64,000 nt of DNA, from assembly GCA_003255065.1 (NCBI GenBank), contig QAOA01007460.1:124001-188000 (forward strand). The letters run 5' to 3'. This DNA is from Cercis canadensis (Eukaryota > Streptophyta > Magnoliopsida > Fabales > Fabaceae). Below, one piece after another: positions 11,399 to 23,337 of this stretch. Position 1 is the stretch's first letter; each line of letters begins with the position of its first letter. The notes under the pieces are model-generated. The model searched no databases. It was not told where the DNA came from and saw only the letters and a program-made list of their open reading frames with translations. The position numbers were made by a program, and so were the translations under genes.

Positions 11399-12387
11399 TC
11401 TTCTGGTAGAGCTGGTAAAATGGGTCGAGCCCATTTTGGCCAGATAAAATGGTGAGGTGGGTTCCAGAATCAATGGCCCAACCCAAATTGGCCCGTGGCC
11501 TATTCGGGTTTGGGCCGGGTTGGCCCGATTTGGTCAATTTTTTTTGTTTCAACTTTCAATTGGCATTTGGGAATTTTGAAAAAAATTGAAATCCCTAACT
11601 TCAGTTTGTTAGACTCTATTTCTCCCCCCTCTTGAGTTGAGTCTTAAATTTGTCCTTTCTGTATCGCATCTGACACTGCATCTCCTCCCTGACGCTGCCA
11701 GCACCGACAGAACTCCAATAAGCGACGCTGCGTCATGGACCTCTCCTTTACCTCACCTCTCATTCTCCTCTTGTTATCTTGGACTCTCGCGCTCTTGGCA
11801 TCGCAGTGTCGCTCAAACCAGTTACACCAGCACGCACACACCGATTTGCTCTCACTCTCATACCATAATTTCTCCATTCTCGACCTGCTATAAGTGTTCC
11901 TCCATTCTAATATTTATTTTAAATTAATTTCTGCATGGTTTGATTCTGTTACTTTGTCTGAATTGGTCTCTGCTCTTTTTTATTTCTTGCTCTGTCTGAA
12001 TTGTGAGCTACTGAGCTATGATATTTTTCTATATTTTGTGCATTTTTAAGCTGTCAATTTGTTTTCTGTTACTCTATCCAAATTGGTCTTTGTTACTCTC
12101 TTTCTCCTTTTAATTTCTTGCCGATGTACTGTTGATTTTATTGAAAAATGTTTGGATTGATTTTGTTAATGTTGGAATTTCTGTTGATGTTGGGAGTTTC
12201 TAATTTGTTGACATTGTTTTTGATTTTATGGTATTTTTGTTGATGTTGGTACTTTTATGTCTCTGTGGTTCTGATTTTTGTTAATTTGGTCATGCCTAGT
12301 TGTTGATTTAGGAGCTTTTATTTTTTATTTTTTAAATTTTTTTGCAGTATGGATTCCTCTAGTGTTGGAAAGAATGGTGGTCTTAGT

Positions 12388-12534
12388 TGTGGTTCTGATA
12401 ATGATTATGTCTTGTGAGTAATACAAATACTAGTGAGAATGTTGGACTACAATCCAAAAANTGTGGTTCTGATGATGATTATGTCTTGTGAGTAATACAA
12501 ATACTAGTGAGAATGTTGGACTACAATCCAAAAA
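12388..12534 (+). repeat. 73-bp duplication flanking an N (assembly join)
   Basis: 12388-12460 and 12462-12534 match apart from one base and are separated by N at 12461. The offset is exactly 74. It falls in the first coding part of the hAT transposase and probably inflates it artificially. Confidence 0.85.
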
Positions 12535-13963
12535 GACTAGGTCATTAACCTCTTATGTGTGGAACTATTTTTAAACAAAATGGTTTGCGTAAAGATGGCA
12601 AAGAAAAGGAAAGAATATACTTGTGCAAGTAAATTGGGAACTTTTCATTTATTCCGTCATGTTCATAAATGTCATATGATTCCTAAATTTCATGATGTTG
12701 GGGACATGTTAATTGATTGTGAATGAAAGTTGAAGAGAAAAAAATTTGCCTCTATTGTGAATTGTCAGCTATTATCTGAATTGATTATTGCACATGATGT
12801 ACCGTTTAGTATTGTTAAGTAGAGGGTGTTTAGGAAATACCAAAAGTTTTTGAATAAAGATTGTAAGTTTATTTCTAGATGAACTACTAAACTTGATGTG
12901 CTAAAAAAAATATGAAGTTGAAAAAGAAAAATTGAAACAACAATTAGCCCCAATTCCTAGTAGAGTGTGCTTGACCTTTGATGTTTGGACTGCATGTACC
13001 AACCATGGTTATATATCTTTAACTGCTCATTATGTTGATGAGAAATGAAAGTTTAATAGTAAGATTTTATCATTTGCTCACATGCAACCTCCACATACCA
13101 GACATGATTTATCATTGAAGGTGCTTGAATGTTTAAAGGATTGGGGATTAGAGAGAAAATTTGTTTCCATTACTTTGGATAATGCTTCTTCAAATGACAA
13201 CATGCAAAACATCTTGAAAGAACACCTATACTTGTCAAATAGTCTGTTACTTAATGGAGAGTATTTTTCATATTAGATGTTCTGCTCATATCTTGAACCT
13301 CATTGTTCAAGATGGTTTGAAGGTTGCTAGTGATGCATTGCACAAAATTAGACAAAGTGTGCATTATGTGAGGGCATCGGAAAGTAGGATGAAACAATTT
13401 TTTCAATGTGTTGAACAAGTTGGCAGGATTTATACATCAATTGGCTTGAGACCGGATGCTGTTACTAGATGGAACTCCGCTTATATAATGCTTAAGAGTG
13501 CAATCAAGTATTATTGTGTCTTTCTTAGTTTGAGTTTAATTGATAAAAATTATAAGTGGTGTACATCAAATAATGAGTGGACTAGAGGGGTTTCAATGTG
13601 TGAATTCTTGAAGCCATTTTATACAATTGCCAACTTGATATCTGGGTCATCTTATCCTACATTTAATTTGTATTTTGGGAAAATTTGGAGGATAGAGCTT
13701 TGTTTGACATCCAACTTGACAAATGAAGATTTGTTAATTCAAAGCATGACTCATAGAATGAAAGAAAATTTTGACAAGTATTGGAGTTATTATAACATGG
13801 TTCTTGCATTTGGAGCTATTCTTGATCCAACAAATAAGCTTAATTTTTTGAAGTATACTTATTCTAGACTCTATCCATATTATTATGAAAAAAAAGTGGA
13901 AAGGGTAAAGAAGGCTTTTTTTTTTTTGGAATAAAACGGGGCAAATGCCCAAACAAAACAAAG

Positions 13964-16900
13964 CTAGAAGCCAGAACCAGAACCAGTGGGCAATGAAAGC
14001 CCCATCTCATCAGCAACAAGCAGAGAAAGTAAATCACGAGGAGGAGACGCGAGGTGCATGGCACCCAAGCCTTGCCCAATGCTATAGTTGGCTAACCAGT
14101 TAGCACACCCATTGCCTTTTCTATCCACATGCTGAACTTTAATGCTCCAATCCTTGTTCGACAACACAAGAATCATTTTCACTAGCTGCCCATGCATGCC
14201 ACCCTTACTAACATTCCTAGAAAGGCGCACAACAGCAACTTGGGAGTCACTTTCCAAGGCAACCTTCTTGAAACCCAAACGCCAAGCCATCTCTAGCCCT
14301 TCCAACACACCCCAAAGCTCAGCACAAAAGGCTGAAGCAAAACCTAGATTTCGGACCACCCCAGCTACCCAATCTCCACCTTCATCTCTTAGCAAAGCTC
14401 CACACCCTGCCATCCCCGGATTCCTTCTCGAAGCCCCATCGGTGTTGAGTTTAACCTACCCTGCTTCCAGAGGAAACCAATGAACACGAAGAGCAACACT
14501 AACCGGGATCAAGTTTGATGAAACAACAGGACTGTTACACCCCTTTAAGAAGCCGAGAATCACCATACTCGGATTGAAAGGGCGAGTGAAGTTTGGGTCG
14601 AATAAAGGCCAGACACCTCCACTTCCACAGCATCCAAGCTATCACTGCCCAAGTGATACTCCAGTTTAGACCAGGCCCTCCCAAATTTTGGGAAAAATTC
14701 ATTTCTAACCAAAGAGGTAAGTCCCATGAAAAGAAATAGACTCTCTTCGAAGGAGGCACAAATTGAACCCACACCCTCCAAGCAAACTTGCAATCCCTCA
14801 ACACATGGAGGGTAGTCTCATTCTCCCCTTCACATAACGTACACTTACCCTCAGAGCCACTCCACTTACTGCACTTCACACCAGTAAGCAACCCATTATG
14901 AGTTACTTGCCAGAGAAACATGCGAATACGCTTAGGACCTTGCCACTTCCAGATCTTGCTCTAAATAGCGTTAGCAGCCTTCCACCTCTGTGCCATTAAG
15001 CTCTTGTAAGCACTCTTAACAGAAAATAGTCTTGAGCTATCACCTAGCCAGAAAATTCCATCCTCACCATCGTCCAAAGAAGGAGGGGGTATTGCATGAA
15101 TTTTAGCACAAACCTCTGCATGGAGAAGGTTTTCTAGAGTTTCCCAGTTCCAATCACCTGAAGGAAGCACAAAAGCAGCTACAGAGGCAAAAAGCTCCCT
15201 ATCTGGAACATAAAAAGAGACAGTGTCAAGCAAAAAACTCACACCATCTACCTAGGGGTCAGTCCAGAATTTTATAGATCGGCCATTGCCCACATTCCAC
15301 CCCATGCACTTTGTTACGTCGGGCCAAACTTTACTTATAGCCTTCCAAGTGGCTGAATCACTACTCTTAACCTCAACGGAAGAAAGGCAGAGAGAACCTC
15401 GCCCATACTTCCCACGCATCACCCTAACCCAAAGATCTTCCGGATTATTAATAATCCCCCAACCCAATTTCATGATGCAAGCATGATTCATGGCCACTAG
15501 CTTCCGAAATCCCAGCCCACCCCTGCTCTTAGGCATACAAAGAGTCTCCCAATGAACAGTGTGGACTTTCCTAGAATGAACATCATGACCCCAATCGAAA
15601 TTTCTCTGCAATCTTTCGATGGCATAACAAAATGAATTAGGAAGCAGTGACGATTGCATAGCAAAGATGGGAAGCGCCCCTAAAGTCGACTTAGCAAGGG
15701 TAACACGCCCAATCATAGATAAACATTGCATTTTCCAACCAGCAAGCCTCTGATTGGTCCTATCAAGCAAGTATTGAAATTTCATCTTTGAAGGCCTACC
15801 ATGGAAGAGAGGCATCCCCAGGTAAAGACCAAGGTCATTAGTCATTGAGAACCCACACGAGTCAGAAATGACGTGCTTAGTCACAGAGCAGACATTTTTA
15901 GAGAAAAAAATGTGGGTCTTAGAGATGCTCACCTTCTGGCCAGACATATGACAGAACCTAGTTAAGCATTCCATAACAAGATTAATTTGAAGGACCAAAG
16001 CTTCTGCAAATAAAAGGATATCATCTGCAAACATAAGGTGGGATATGAGTGGACCCCCCTGCCCGCACGCATGGGCTTCCACAGACCATCCTCTATCACT
16101 TCTGAAATAATATGAGAGAGTTTCTCCATACACAGAACAAACAAGTACGGAGATAAAGGATCCCCTTGTCTAATGCCCCTCTCCGGAAGAAAGCACTCTG
16201 ACTTACCACCATTCCAGAGAAGGCTCATTGATGTCGATTGGACACAGTCCATAATAATTCTTCTGAGATCAGAATGAATATTAATTTCACTCAAAACTTC
16301 ATTTACAAAGCTCCATTTGATGCGGTCGTAGGCTTTCTCCAAATCCACCTTAATGGCCATGAAGCCTCTCTTGCCCTTAACTTTGTGCATAGAGTGCATC
16401 ATTTCCTGAGCAATAAGAATATTATCCTGAATACTTCTTTTGGGGACAAAGCTTGCCTGGTAAGGGGAGATCAACTTAGGCAATAAGTGTTTGAACCTAT
16501 TCACAATGATCTTCGTTATACACTTATAGTTAACATTGCACAAAGAGATTGGCTGAAACTGGGATATGAACTTTGGTTTATCAACTTTTGGAATGAGGAC
16601 CAAAAGAGTATCATTAACCTCTGCTATGCTCTTATCGCCAGAGAAAATGTTATTAGCTAGAGTAACCATCGGTTTGCCAAGAGTCCGCCACTGAGACTAA
16701 TAGAAGATAGCAGGGTAACCATCTGGACCCGGAGCCTTAAGAGGACCCAAACTAAACATGGTTGCCTTCACTTCTTCTTCTTGGAGAGGATTAGAAAGGT
16801 CCCTCAATAAATTATCATCAATTACCGGATACGAAAGTTTAGTGGTCCAAGGGATCTGGGGCGTATCATCAGTAAAAAGCTTGACATAATAATTATGAGC

Positions 16901-18086
16901 TAGATCCTAGAGCGCTCCAGAATCCTTAACCCATTCTCCTGCCTCATCTCTAAGCATAGCTATTTTATTTTTTCTTCTGCGAATAACAATTTTAGTATGA
17001 TAGTAATGAGTGTTACGATCCCCCTTAGACACCCACTCAGCTCGAGATTTTTGATGCCAAAGTTGTTCTTCCTGCAATAAGATTTCACGCAACTCAGAGT
17101 TTAAAGAAATCTCTAGCTGATCAAGAAAGGGATTCCATCTTCTATGCATGGCACGTTGCACATCATGGATTCTGTTCAGAAGACGAGATTTTTTCCTCAA
17201 AATATGACCGAAGACCTCTCTATTCCACCCTTTGAGAATAGGAGTGAGAGTAGCCAGACCACTAGCCAAAGAACCAGAGTGGTTCCAATTGCTAGCTACC
17301 ATATTAGGAAAGTTAACATGAGAGAGCCAAGTGGCAACAAAACGAAAAGGTCTCTCCAACCGATTTGTGGGATGCTTAACAAAATCAATGAGAATAAGAT
17401 GATGGTCTGAGTACACCCTAGGTAACACAACTGAATTGGCCTCATCAAAGTGAGTTCTCCAAACACTGTTACAGAGCACACGATCAAGTTTTTCAAAGAT
17501 GCGATCAAAACCATTGAGCAGAGGACCTCTCCAAGTGAATTTGGAACCCAAAGCATCCACCTCTATGAGGTTACAACCATGAATCCAATTTACAAATCTC
17601 TGACATCTTCGGACATTAACTGAAGCTCCACCTTTCTTTTCCCCTGCATGGAGAAAATCATTAAAATCCCCTGCTAGCAGCCAAGGCATCGACATGACCC
17701 GAGCAAGAAGCTTAAGCTCGTCCCACAAAACTGTTCTTTCCTTAAAATTTGGGCTTGCATAAACTGCAGTAAAAAACCACCCTATTCCATGGTAACCAGA
17801 AAATCTCACATGAACAAATTGAGCATGAGTTTTAAGAACTTCTACCTCCACCACGTCAGACTTCCAAGCTACCTATATACCACCAGATAACCCATCCCCG
17901 TCAGAGATAACCGAGAAAGGATAACCCAATTTACGCAAAATGCCAGGTGCCCGAGAGCTATTAACTTTGGTTTCTAGTAACACAAGAACTTCAGGAGAAA
18001 AAAGACCAAGAATATTTTTAGCTGCCCTGAGAAATTCTGCATTGCCTGCACCTCTACAGTTCTAGACTATGATTTTATTAATCATA
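13964..18086 (-). pseudogene. LINE ORF2 (endonuclease, RT, RNase H)
   Basis: It starts at MINKIIV (18086) with an early TAG where plant LINEs have Trp before NCRGAGN. Endonuclease motifs: VLLETKVNS, PWLLAGDFNDF, FTWRGPLLNG, YSDHHLILIDF. RT motifs: PDGYPAIFY, RPISLC-like QPISLCNVNYK, VDLEKAYDRIKW, GIRQGDPLSPYLFVLCME and, in the next frame, FADDILLFAEA. The C-terminal region has FLWQVTHNGLLT and CTLCEGENETTLHVLRDC (zinc-binding type), then an RVT_3 RNase H with CGALLRDEGGDW, AELWGVLEGL and LESDSQ, ending at 13964. At least six stops (near 18065, 16903, 16697, 15250, 14958 and 14532) and a frameshift near 15970 disable it. Confidence 0.9.
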
Positions 18087-18112
18087 AAAGAAAGGAAGAA
18101 AGGACCAAACAC

Positions 18113-19913
18113 CTAAGACATCTGCATGTCATCAATCTCCAAATGACACCCATGTGCATTAGCTACCAGTTCTGGTTCAAGAAGGACAGCTGGCGAGAGA
18201 TTTCCGCCGCTACTCATAATCGAAGCTAAGGCTTGATCAGGAGGTTCTGGTGCATGGCTTAAGCCCAACATTACATCCCCAGAGGGGCCCACCTGAATAG
18301 CACTAGATGAGGCCTCTCCAATTAGCATGTGCATACACTCTTCCCCCATCAGATGCATAAAGGATTTCCTTACCACTTTGGGCTAGCACACTTTTGGCTT
18401 CAGTACTTTTAGCATTTGAAAACTTCACTTCCTTAAACCCCGACCCACTTCCTGTTTGACTCTGAATTTTTTGCTGTTGACCCTTGGTTACCAATTTCCC
18501 TTTTGGAATATCTTCAAAATACCCTTGCTTTTGAATTTTTGGAACCCCACGTGGGGCATTAAATGCTTGGCTCCTTTCCCTATTTCTGATCTCCTTATTT
18601 AACTCATTAGGATTGACACTGATTGAGCCGGAGTTCCCTCCATCCTCGACATCTAACAAGGCAAAACGAGAACCCCTACCTCTTCCCATACTCTTTTAGT
18701 TCAGATCACCTTTAGTTCCTTCCCCTCCTACACTCTGACTAGACGTGTCTCTCCCCAAATACCGCCTAACTCGTTTTTGCTTCTGAACTAGCATCCACGA
18801 GCCAAACCTACTATTGTCCCTACGATTGCTCTCTGCTTGGGCATCTCTGGCAACCCCTTCAAGATCACCGTCCATACTTTGCTCCACGTGAGGACTTAAA
18901 GGTTTAAGAGGTTGAACAGGGCAACCCTCCTTCATGTGCCCATAGTCCTCACAATGGAAACAAATTAAATGGATACCTTCATATTCAATAGTGCAAGATA
19001 TTCCATCGATACTTAGATGGGATAGAAGCGGTTTCGAGAGGTCAACTTCAACGCATAGCCTTGCAAACTTCCCTCTAGATTGAAGGAAAGTGTTGGTATC
19101 CACTTTGATGGTGCGTCCCACGCAATTACCTAGTGTTTTCAAAATCTCACTGTCATAGTATTCCATAGCTATACTAGGGAAACGTATCCACGCCATCACT
19201 GAGTCTATTGAGGTTGAGAACGGGTTAAAGTTGGGTTGCCATTCCCTTATGGTGAGATAATGGTCAAAGATCATCCATGGACCACCAGTGAGAGCAAATG
19301 CATGGTCTTGCTCAATGCTGAACTTTACTAGAAAAAAGTCATTCCCCAGATCAATAATAGTCATTACCCCCTTAATGGACCATAACTGTTTAAGCTTCCT
19401 CTCCAGAAAATGGAACCCAATCCGTTTCCCCAATAGCTTGATTATTAAACATTTCTTCCAAGGTTTCCTTATTCTTTCCCTTTCTTTAGAGGATAGCTCG
19501 ATCATGGGACAGAGCGGATCCTCATTTCTAAAAGATATCTTAATCCTGGACTCTTGACCTGACTTCGTTCTGGACTGTTCGCTGAAATCCTCCCCCATCA
19601 CCTGAGTCGTCTCAGCTTCGTCAAAGTCAGCGTGATCTTCGTACTCTCCCTCTGACCCAATCCCTTCAAACTCAGACTCACTCAAACCTCCCAAAAGAGA
19701 ATTCTTATACGACATTCGAACCTCAGCTGAGGAACCGATAACCATATCATCTTGCACTAGCATTTTATAGGATACGGGAAGGGAAGACTCACCATCAAAC
19801 TCCTTACCACCCCCCTTAATCTTCTTCCCACTTCGAGCAAGAGCATCAGACCCCTCCTGGAGGCTCTTTGTCTCCGTAGTCACTCTCTCCCTTTCCTCAC
19901 TAACCTCACTCAT
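18113..19913 (-). pseudogene. LINE ORF1 (gag-like, DUF4283 and zinc knuckle)
   Basis: It starts at ATG 19913 (MSEVSEERE), 15 bases from the element's 5' end. After an acidic, serine-rich N terminus, a DUF4283-type domain lies at about residues 150-260 (KKCLIIKLLGKRIGF, GGPWMIFDHYL, VMAWIRFPSIAMEYY, GRTIKVD). A CCHC knuckle follows, CFHCEDYGHMKEGC. An in-frame TAA at 18696-18698 (probably from CAA) interrupts the tail, which continues as MGRGRGSRFALLDVEDG. A frameshift near 18360 moves the last part to another frame, ending at 18113. The product is expected to bind element RNA. Confidence 0.88.
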
Positions 19914-20728
19914 CTTTTTACTTGTTCTAGGGTAAAGAAGGCTTTGTATGCACTTTTTGAAGAGTATGTCAATAAGGGTGCAGCAACTTCAAAGGCCTGT
20001 TTCAATGTGAATCAACCACCAAGTATTATTGGAGGAGGGAAAGGAAAAGAGAAATTACCTACACTATATTATGATGTAAGTTTGCTATATAATTTTTTTT
20101 TTAAATTTTTCATTGTCTACCTTTTGATTACACTTTATTATAATGTAAGTTAAATATTCATTTGATCATTTGATAGGATTTTGAAGAATTTGATTGCCAA
20201 CAAACTAACAATGCCGGAAAGTCTCAACTTGATATTTATTTGGAAGAGCCAAGGATCACAATCACAGGAAGTTTTGATGTTTTGGCTTATTGAAGAGACC
20301 AAAGTAATAGATTTAGTGATCTTGCAAGGGTGGCTTTTATATATTGAGCATTCCAATAACTACTGTAGCATCATAATTCGCTTTTAGTATTGGCTCTCGT
20401 GTTTTGAACAAATATAGAAGTTCCATGCTTGACAAAACATTGCAAGCTCTCCTATGCACACGTAATTGGCTACTTGGTGTTGTAGGTGATGATGATGATG
20501 ACTCAACTAACATTGAGGATCAATGTCTTATTATTGAGGACAATGAGGAGGAAGAAAAAGATTAGGGGATTTGATAATTTGATTGGTTTTTAAACTTGTT
20601 ATTCAGTTGTTGTTTTGTTGGTTTGATACTTTGATTTGGCTATGTGGTTTTGTTGCTTTGATTGTTGGTTTGAGCTATGATCATTTAAACTTGGTTGTTT
20701 GTTTGATTATTATTTATGCTTCAGAATT

Positions 20729-20917
20729 ATGGGAGATGCTAATGGCTATGGAAGGCCTACTATTTGGGAACATTTTGAAAATGTTAATGTAGAAGATGGG
20801 AATGGGTTATTAGGAGCTTATGCAAAATGTAAGGCTTGTGAGAAAGTTTATCATATACATTCGACAAAGTATGGAACAAGCTATTAGTGACATCATTTGC
20901 ACAAATGCCCATCTTGA
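20729..20917 (+). pseudogene. Second BED zinc finger-like ORF in hAT-1
   Basis: It starts at MGDANGYGRP and contains IWEHFENV, then a C-x2-C pair (KCKACEKVY), HSTKYGTS and, after TAG and TGA stops in the same frame, HHLHKCP. The C-x2-C then H-x-x-H-K-C pattern is that of a BED finger. It lies downstream of the transposase C terminus, although BED fingers normally sit at the N terminus. It could be the first exon of a second gene, or the remnant of an adjacent hAT copy. Confidence 0.55.
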
Positions 20918-21270
20918 AATACAAGAGTTTTGGGACATAAGTAATTAACTAAATTTGTTTTAGTCAAGATTTAAGTGACTTAATTGTTGTGCTAAATACT
21001 TTTTAATTAGTATGTGGTTGATGATACTTTAGTAGTTTATTATTATTTGTCTATTTGAGTTTGTATTTTTCTTAAGACTTCAAATATTTGACGCTTCATA
21101 ATCAATATGTTCTCATATTCTCTCAAAAATAAGCATGGCAAAAAAAAAAAAAAGGATGCTAGCCCGTTTTGGCCCGCAACTCGAAGAAGGTCGAGTTGGG
21201 TTGGGATTCTGCTAGCCTATTTAAAACCGGGCCAATTTGGCCCAGCCCGTTCCCCACTTCTATCTTCTGG

Positions 21271-21386
21271 TCAATACTAAGTATATACAATGCCTTGGGT
21301 TTCACAAACTTTCCATTGCCCAAGTCATGTAACTCTAAACTGGGACGTTTACATAACTTTGACATATCTAGTCTTACCTCACATTG
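21271..21386 (-). pseudogene. TNP2 remnant, part beyond the hAT insertion
   Basis: It reads CKRPSLELHDLGNGKFVKP and then ALYILSIDQK, as in TNP2 proteins upstream of DUF4218. With the hAT element and one 8-bp target copy removed, the frame continues into W-V-Q-S-L-K-F-P-D at 11390, the expected next motif. No earlier transposase domain is visible to the right, so the gene is 5'-truncated. Confidence 0.8.
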
Positions 21387-22816
21387 TCTATACTCTTATC
21401 TTTTACATCCATGATCATATTGAAAACATTTCCAAAGACATTGCTCTATGTATGCATGACGTTCCAAAGACATTGCTCTATGCATGTATGACATCAATAT
21501 TGTGAGAAATCAACAAATCATACCAATATGGTAAGTCCTAGAAAATACTACACTTAGTCCAGTTGTGGGTTACAACATAACTAGTGGAACTCTCATACGG
21601 GTTTCTAAGTTAGCCTAACTAATTTATCATATATAACTCTAATGTAATTTCATTCCACAACTTTTCATTATATCAGATGCTCACAATCCATAAATCATTA
21701 TAAATAAATTATTATCCAACATATCATCTATCACATTATTTAATAACCGTAAAATCATGTAAAAAAGTCAAACAAAATTATACAAACAAACTATGTATAA
21801 CATACAACAAGATCCCCAAACAAAGTTATCAAAATATCAATAATTTCACACATAATTTAATTTAATAAATTACTCTCTAAACCTATAAAATTAAAATTCA
21901 TCCATACTTATTCAAAAAAATAACAAAAAATCATCCAAACCCTCTACATATATTATACAACAAAAGCCTTTAATCAATTTCAACAAAAAAATCCACAACT
22001 ACTCCAATTTTAATATTGAAATTCAGATTCAACATCAAAACCAAACTTATAAATCACACCATTAATAAAGTTTATAATCCATCAAATACCTATCTACAAC
22101 CAATATACACTTAAACTAGTCCAAAAATATAGAAAAAAAACTAACACATTTCGTGCATCATTGATAAAGAAAATAGAAGAGAAATTCAGAGAGAAAAATG
22201 GCCTACCTAAACTCCAAAGCTTCAAAAGGAGGTAGTAGAATATCCACACACGCCGGGAAACGCCTTCAAGTCGCCAGAAACTGCCGCCCAACTCCGTCCA
22301 CAGAGAGAAATCGTTGAGGAATGTTTTTGCCCAAGTTAGAAATGAGGAAGGTGAGGCTCGAGTGGAGCTGAAATTTCTAGATTTCTCATGGAATTTCTCA
22401 CGGACTTTGTTCGTGAGAAAATCTTGCCCAAATTTCCCTCCCTCCCAGCGTCTAGTGAAACGGTCTATTTCCTTTCTCATTAACAAAATCCATGAGAAAT
22501 TGCGTCCAAAAAATTGTATGCTCCTATTTCTCATAGAACACTAGTCCGTGAGAAATATTATTGCATGTAGTCACGGTGGTTCTCACGGTGTGTGTCCATG
22601 AGAATGTTTTTGCGCCACCCTCCTATCATGCTCTCTTAGAGTTTCTCAAGGAATTCTCTCAAAATTTTCTCACAAAAAGTCTATCTATGAGAAATGTTGT
22701 GAGAAATTTCCAGAATTTATTTTCCTGTTAGAAAACTTCATGTTTTCTATAACAAGTTCTCACAGATTTTGTGTTCGTGAGAAATTCCATGAGAAAATCA
22801 CCATTTTCTTGTAGTG

Positions 22817-23050
22817 AATATTGGGGCCACTTACTTATGTGTCAACCTCATTTTTCAATCATGCATTAAGAATCTTTTAATAGACTACCATTTTGTTCAT
22901 GACCTTGTCTCAAGTAAAGCTCTTCATGTCCCACATGTGCCTTATTCACATCAACTAGCTTATCTTCTAACCAAACCACAACTTGGTCCACATTTTAAGT
23001 CACTTCGGTCCAAGATTGGTGTCATTGAGTCTTCCACCATCTTGAGGGGG
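22817..23050 (+). pseudogene. Copia-1 RNase H, right part
   Basis: It reads NIGATYLCVN, IDYHFVHDLVSSKALHV, PHVPYSHQLAYLLTKPQLG and FKSLRSKIGV, the standard C-terminal end of Copia RNase H. It continues the frame broken at 8638. A polypurine tract, CTTGAGGGGG, ends at 23050, directly before the LTR. Confidence 0.88.
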
Positions 23051-23337
23051 CGTAAAGGAGTACTACAAGATATTTAGTTTTCATAATACTCAATCAATGA
23101 TACTATGTAACTAATTATCTACAACAGCTTAATATTCTAGGGTTAGATTAGCTTAATTTGAATTCAAACACTTTTTGGGCTTTTTTTTTTATTTTTTTNT
23201 TTTTTTTAATTTTTTTTTATACTTGTGTATATATATACACTTATATCAATTGAATACTTTGAGACCTTTTCCATAAACACTTGTGCCATTTCCTATATAG
23301 TGAGATCTCTCTTTGTCTTGTTTGCAAGGGTACTACA
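23051..23337 (+). repeat. Copia-1 3' LTR, about 287 bp
   Basis: It begins directly after the polypurine tract with CGTAAAGGAG (TG expected, first base changed) and ends TACTACA at 23337. A TATA-like TGTATATATATAC lies near 23225. N at 23199 sits in a T-rich run. The matching 5' LTR is absent. Confidence 0.6.

Larger units (their letters stand above)
13919..19928 (-). mobile_element. LINE-1: near full-length L1-type LINE inside hAT-1
   Basis: An exact 17-bp target duplication, AGGGTAAAGAAGGCTTT, is at 13902-13918 and 19929-19945. The element runs right to left and its poly(A) tail appears as a T run just after 13918. It carries ORF1 (19913 leftward) and ORF2 with endonuclease, reverse transcriptase and a C-terminal RNase H, the plant L1 arrangement. 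At about 6.0 kb it looks full-length or nearly so. Both ORFs have nonsense changes. Confidence 0.93.
12351..20565 (+). pseudogene. hAT transposase, split by a LINE
   Basis: The gene starts near 12351 (ATG GAT TCC TCT). A damaged BED zinc finger (HLFRHVHKCHM) lies around 12630-12680. The core follows at 13082-13915: FVSITLDNASSND, then HIRCSAHILNLIVQDGLK in the next frame, TRWNSAYIMLKSA, CEFLKPFYTIANLISGS, YWSYYNMVLAFGAILDP and YYEKKVERVKKA. The LINE interrupts here. Coding resumes at 19946 (LYALFEEY), crosses an intron (20076-20176, GTAAGT to TAG) and enters the hATC dimerisation domain ([37 protein letters not shown]), ending at 20565. Multiple stops lie before 13080, and others in the hATC. 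The N at 12461 duplicates 73 bp of the start. Confidence 0.88.
11407..21262 (+). mobile_element. hAT-1: hAT transposon inside CACTA-A
   Basis: An exact 8-bp target duplication, TCTTCTGG, is at 11399-11406 and 21263-21270. The termini are short imperfect inverted repeats (TAGAGCTGG on the left, CACTTCTA on the right). Subterminal regions are rich in GGCCC/GGGCC motifs with clusters of TTGGCCCG-like repeats. It contains an hAT transposase gene (+) with BED and dimerisation domains and a second BED-like ORF. Without the LINE it is about 3.8 kb, a normal size for an autonomous hAT, but its gene is dead. Confidence 0.9.
8639..22816 (-). mobile_element. CACTA-A: CACTA (En/Spm) transposon inside Copia-1
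   Basis: It starts with CACTACAAGAAAA (8639) and ends with the complement TTTTCTTGTAGTG (22804-22816). Both ends carry dense subterminal repeats of the type TCTCACGGA / TCCGTGAGA. The flanking triplets are AAC (8636-8638) and AAT (22817-22819), a 3-bp target duplication with one change. Copia-1 RNase H coding resumes across it as Cys-(Asp)-Asn-Ile-Gly-Ala-Thr. Inside is a decayed TNP2-type transposase on the minus strand, split by the hAT element. Without the hAT element and the N-linked duplication it is about 4.0 kb, so it is a deletion derivative. Confidence 0.88.
7992..23337 (+). mobile_element. Copia-1: truncated Copia element hosting a CACTA insertion
   Basis: Outermost shell of the first nest. 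The left part (7992-8638) and right part (22817-23337) read as one Copia polyprotein end plus a 3' LTR once the CACTA element is removed. The 5' LTR, gag, protease and most of the integrase are missing. The left edge abuts the protease pseudogene directly. The RT domain has also been deleted, since integrase C-terminal sequence passes straight into RNase H near 8380. Confidence 0.8.

Noticed and set aside
11637-11927. 96-codon + frame and 77-codon - frame at the hAT left end
   Set aside because: They lie in the hAT 5' non-coding region, overlap each other on opposite strands and show no domain.
22094-22544. Opposing 146- and 76-codon frames near the CACTA-A right end
   Set aside because: Frames run through subterminal repeats and encode no known motif; open by chance.
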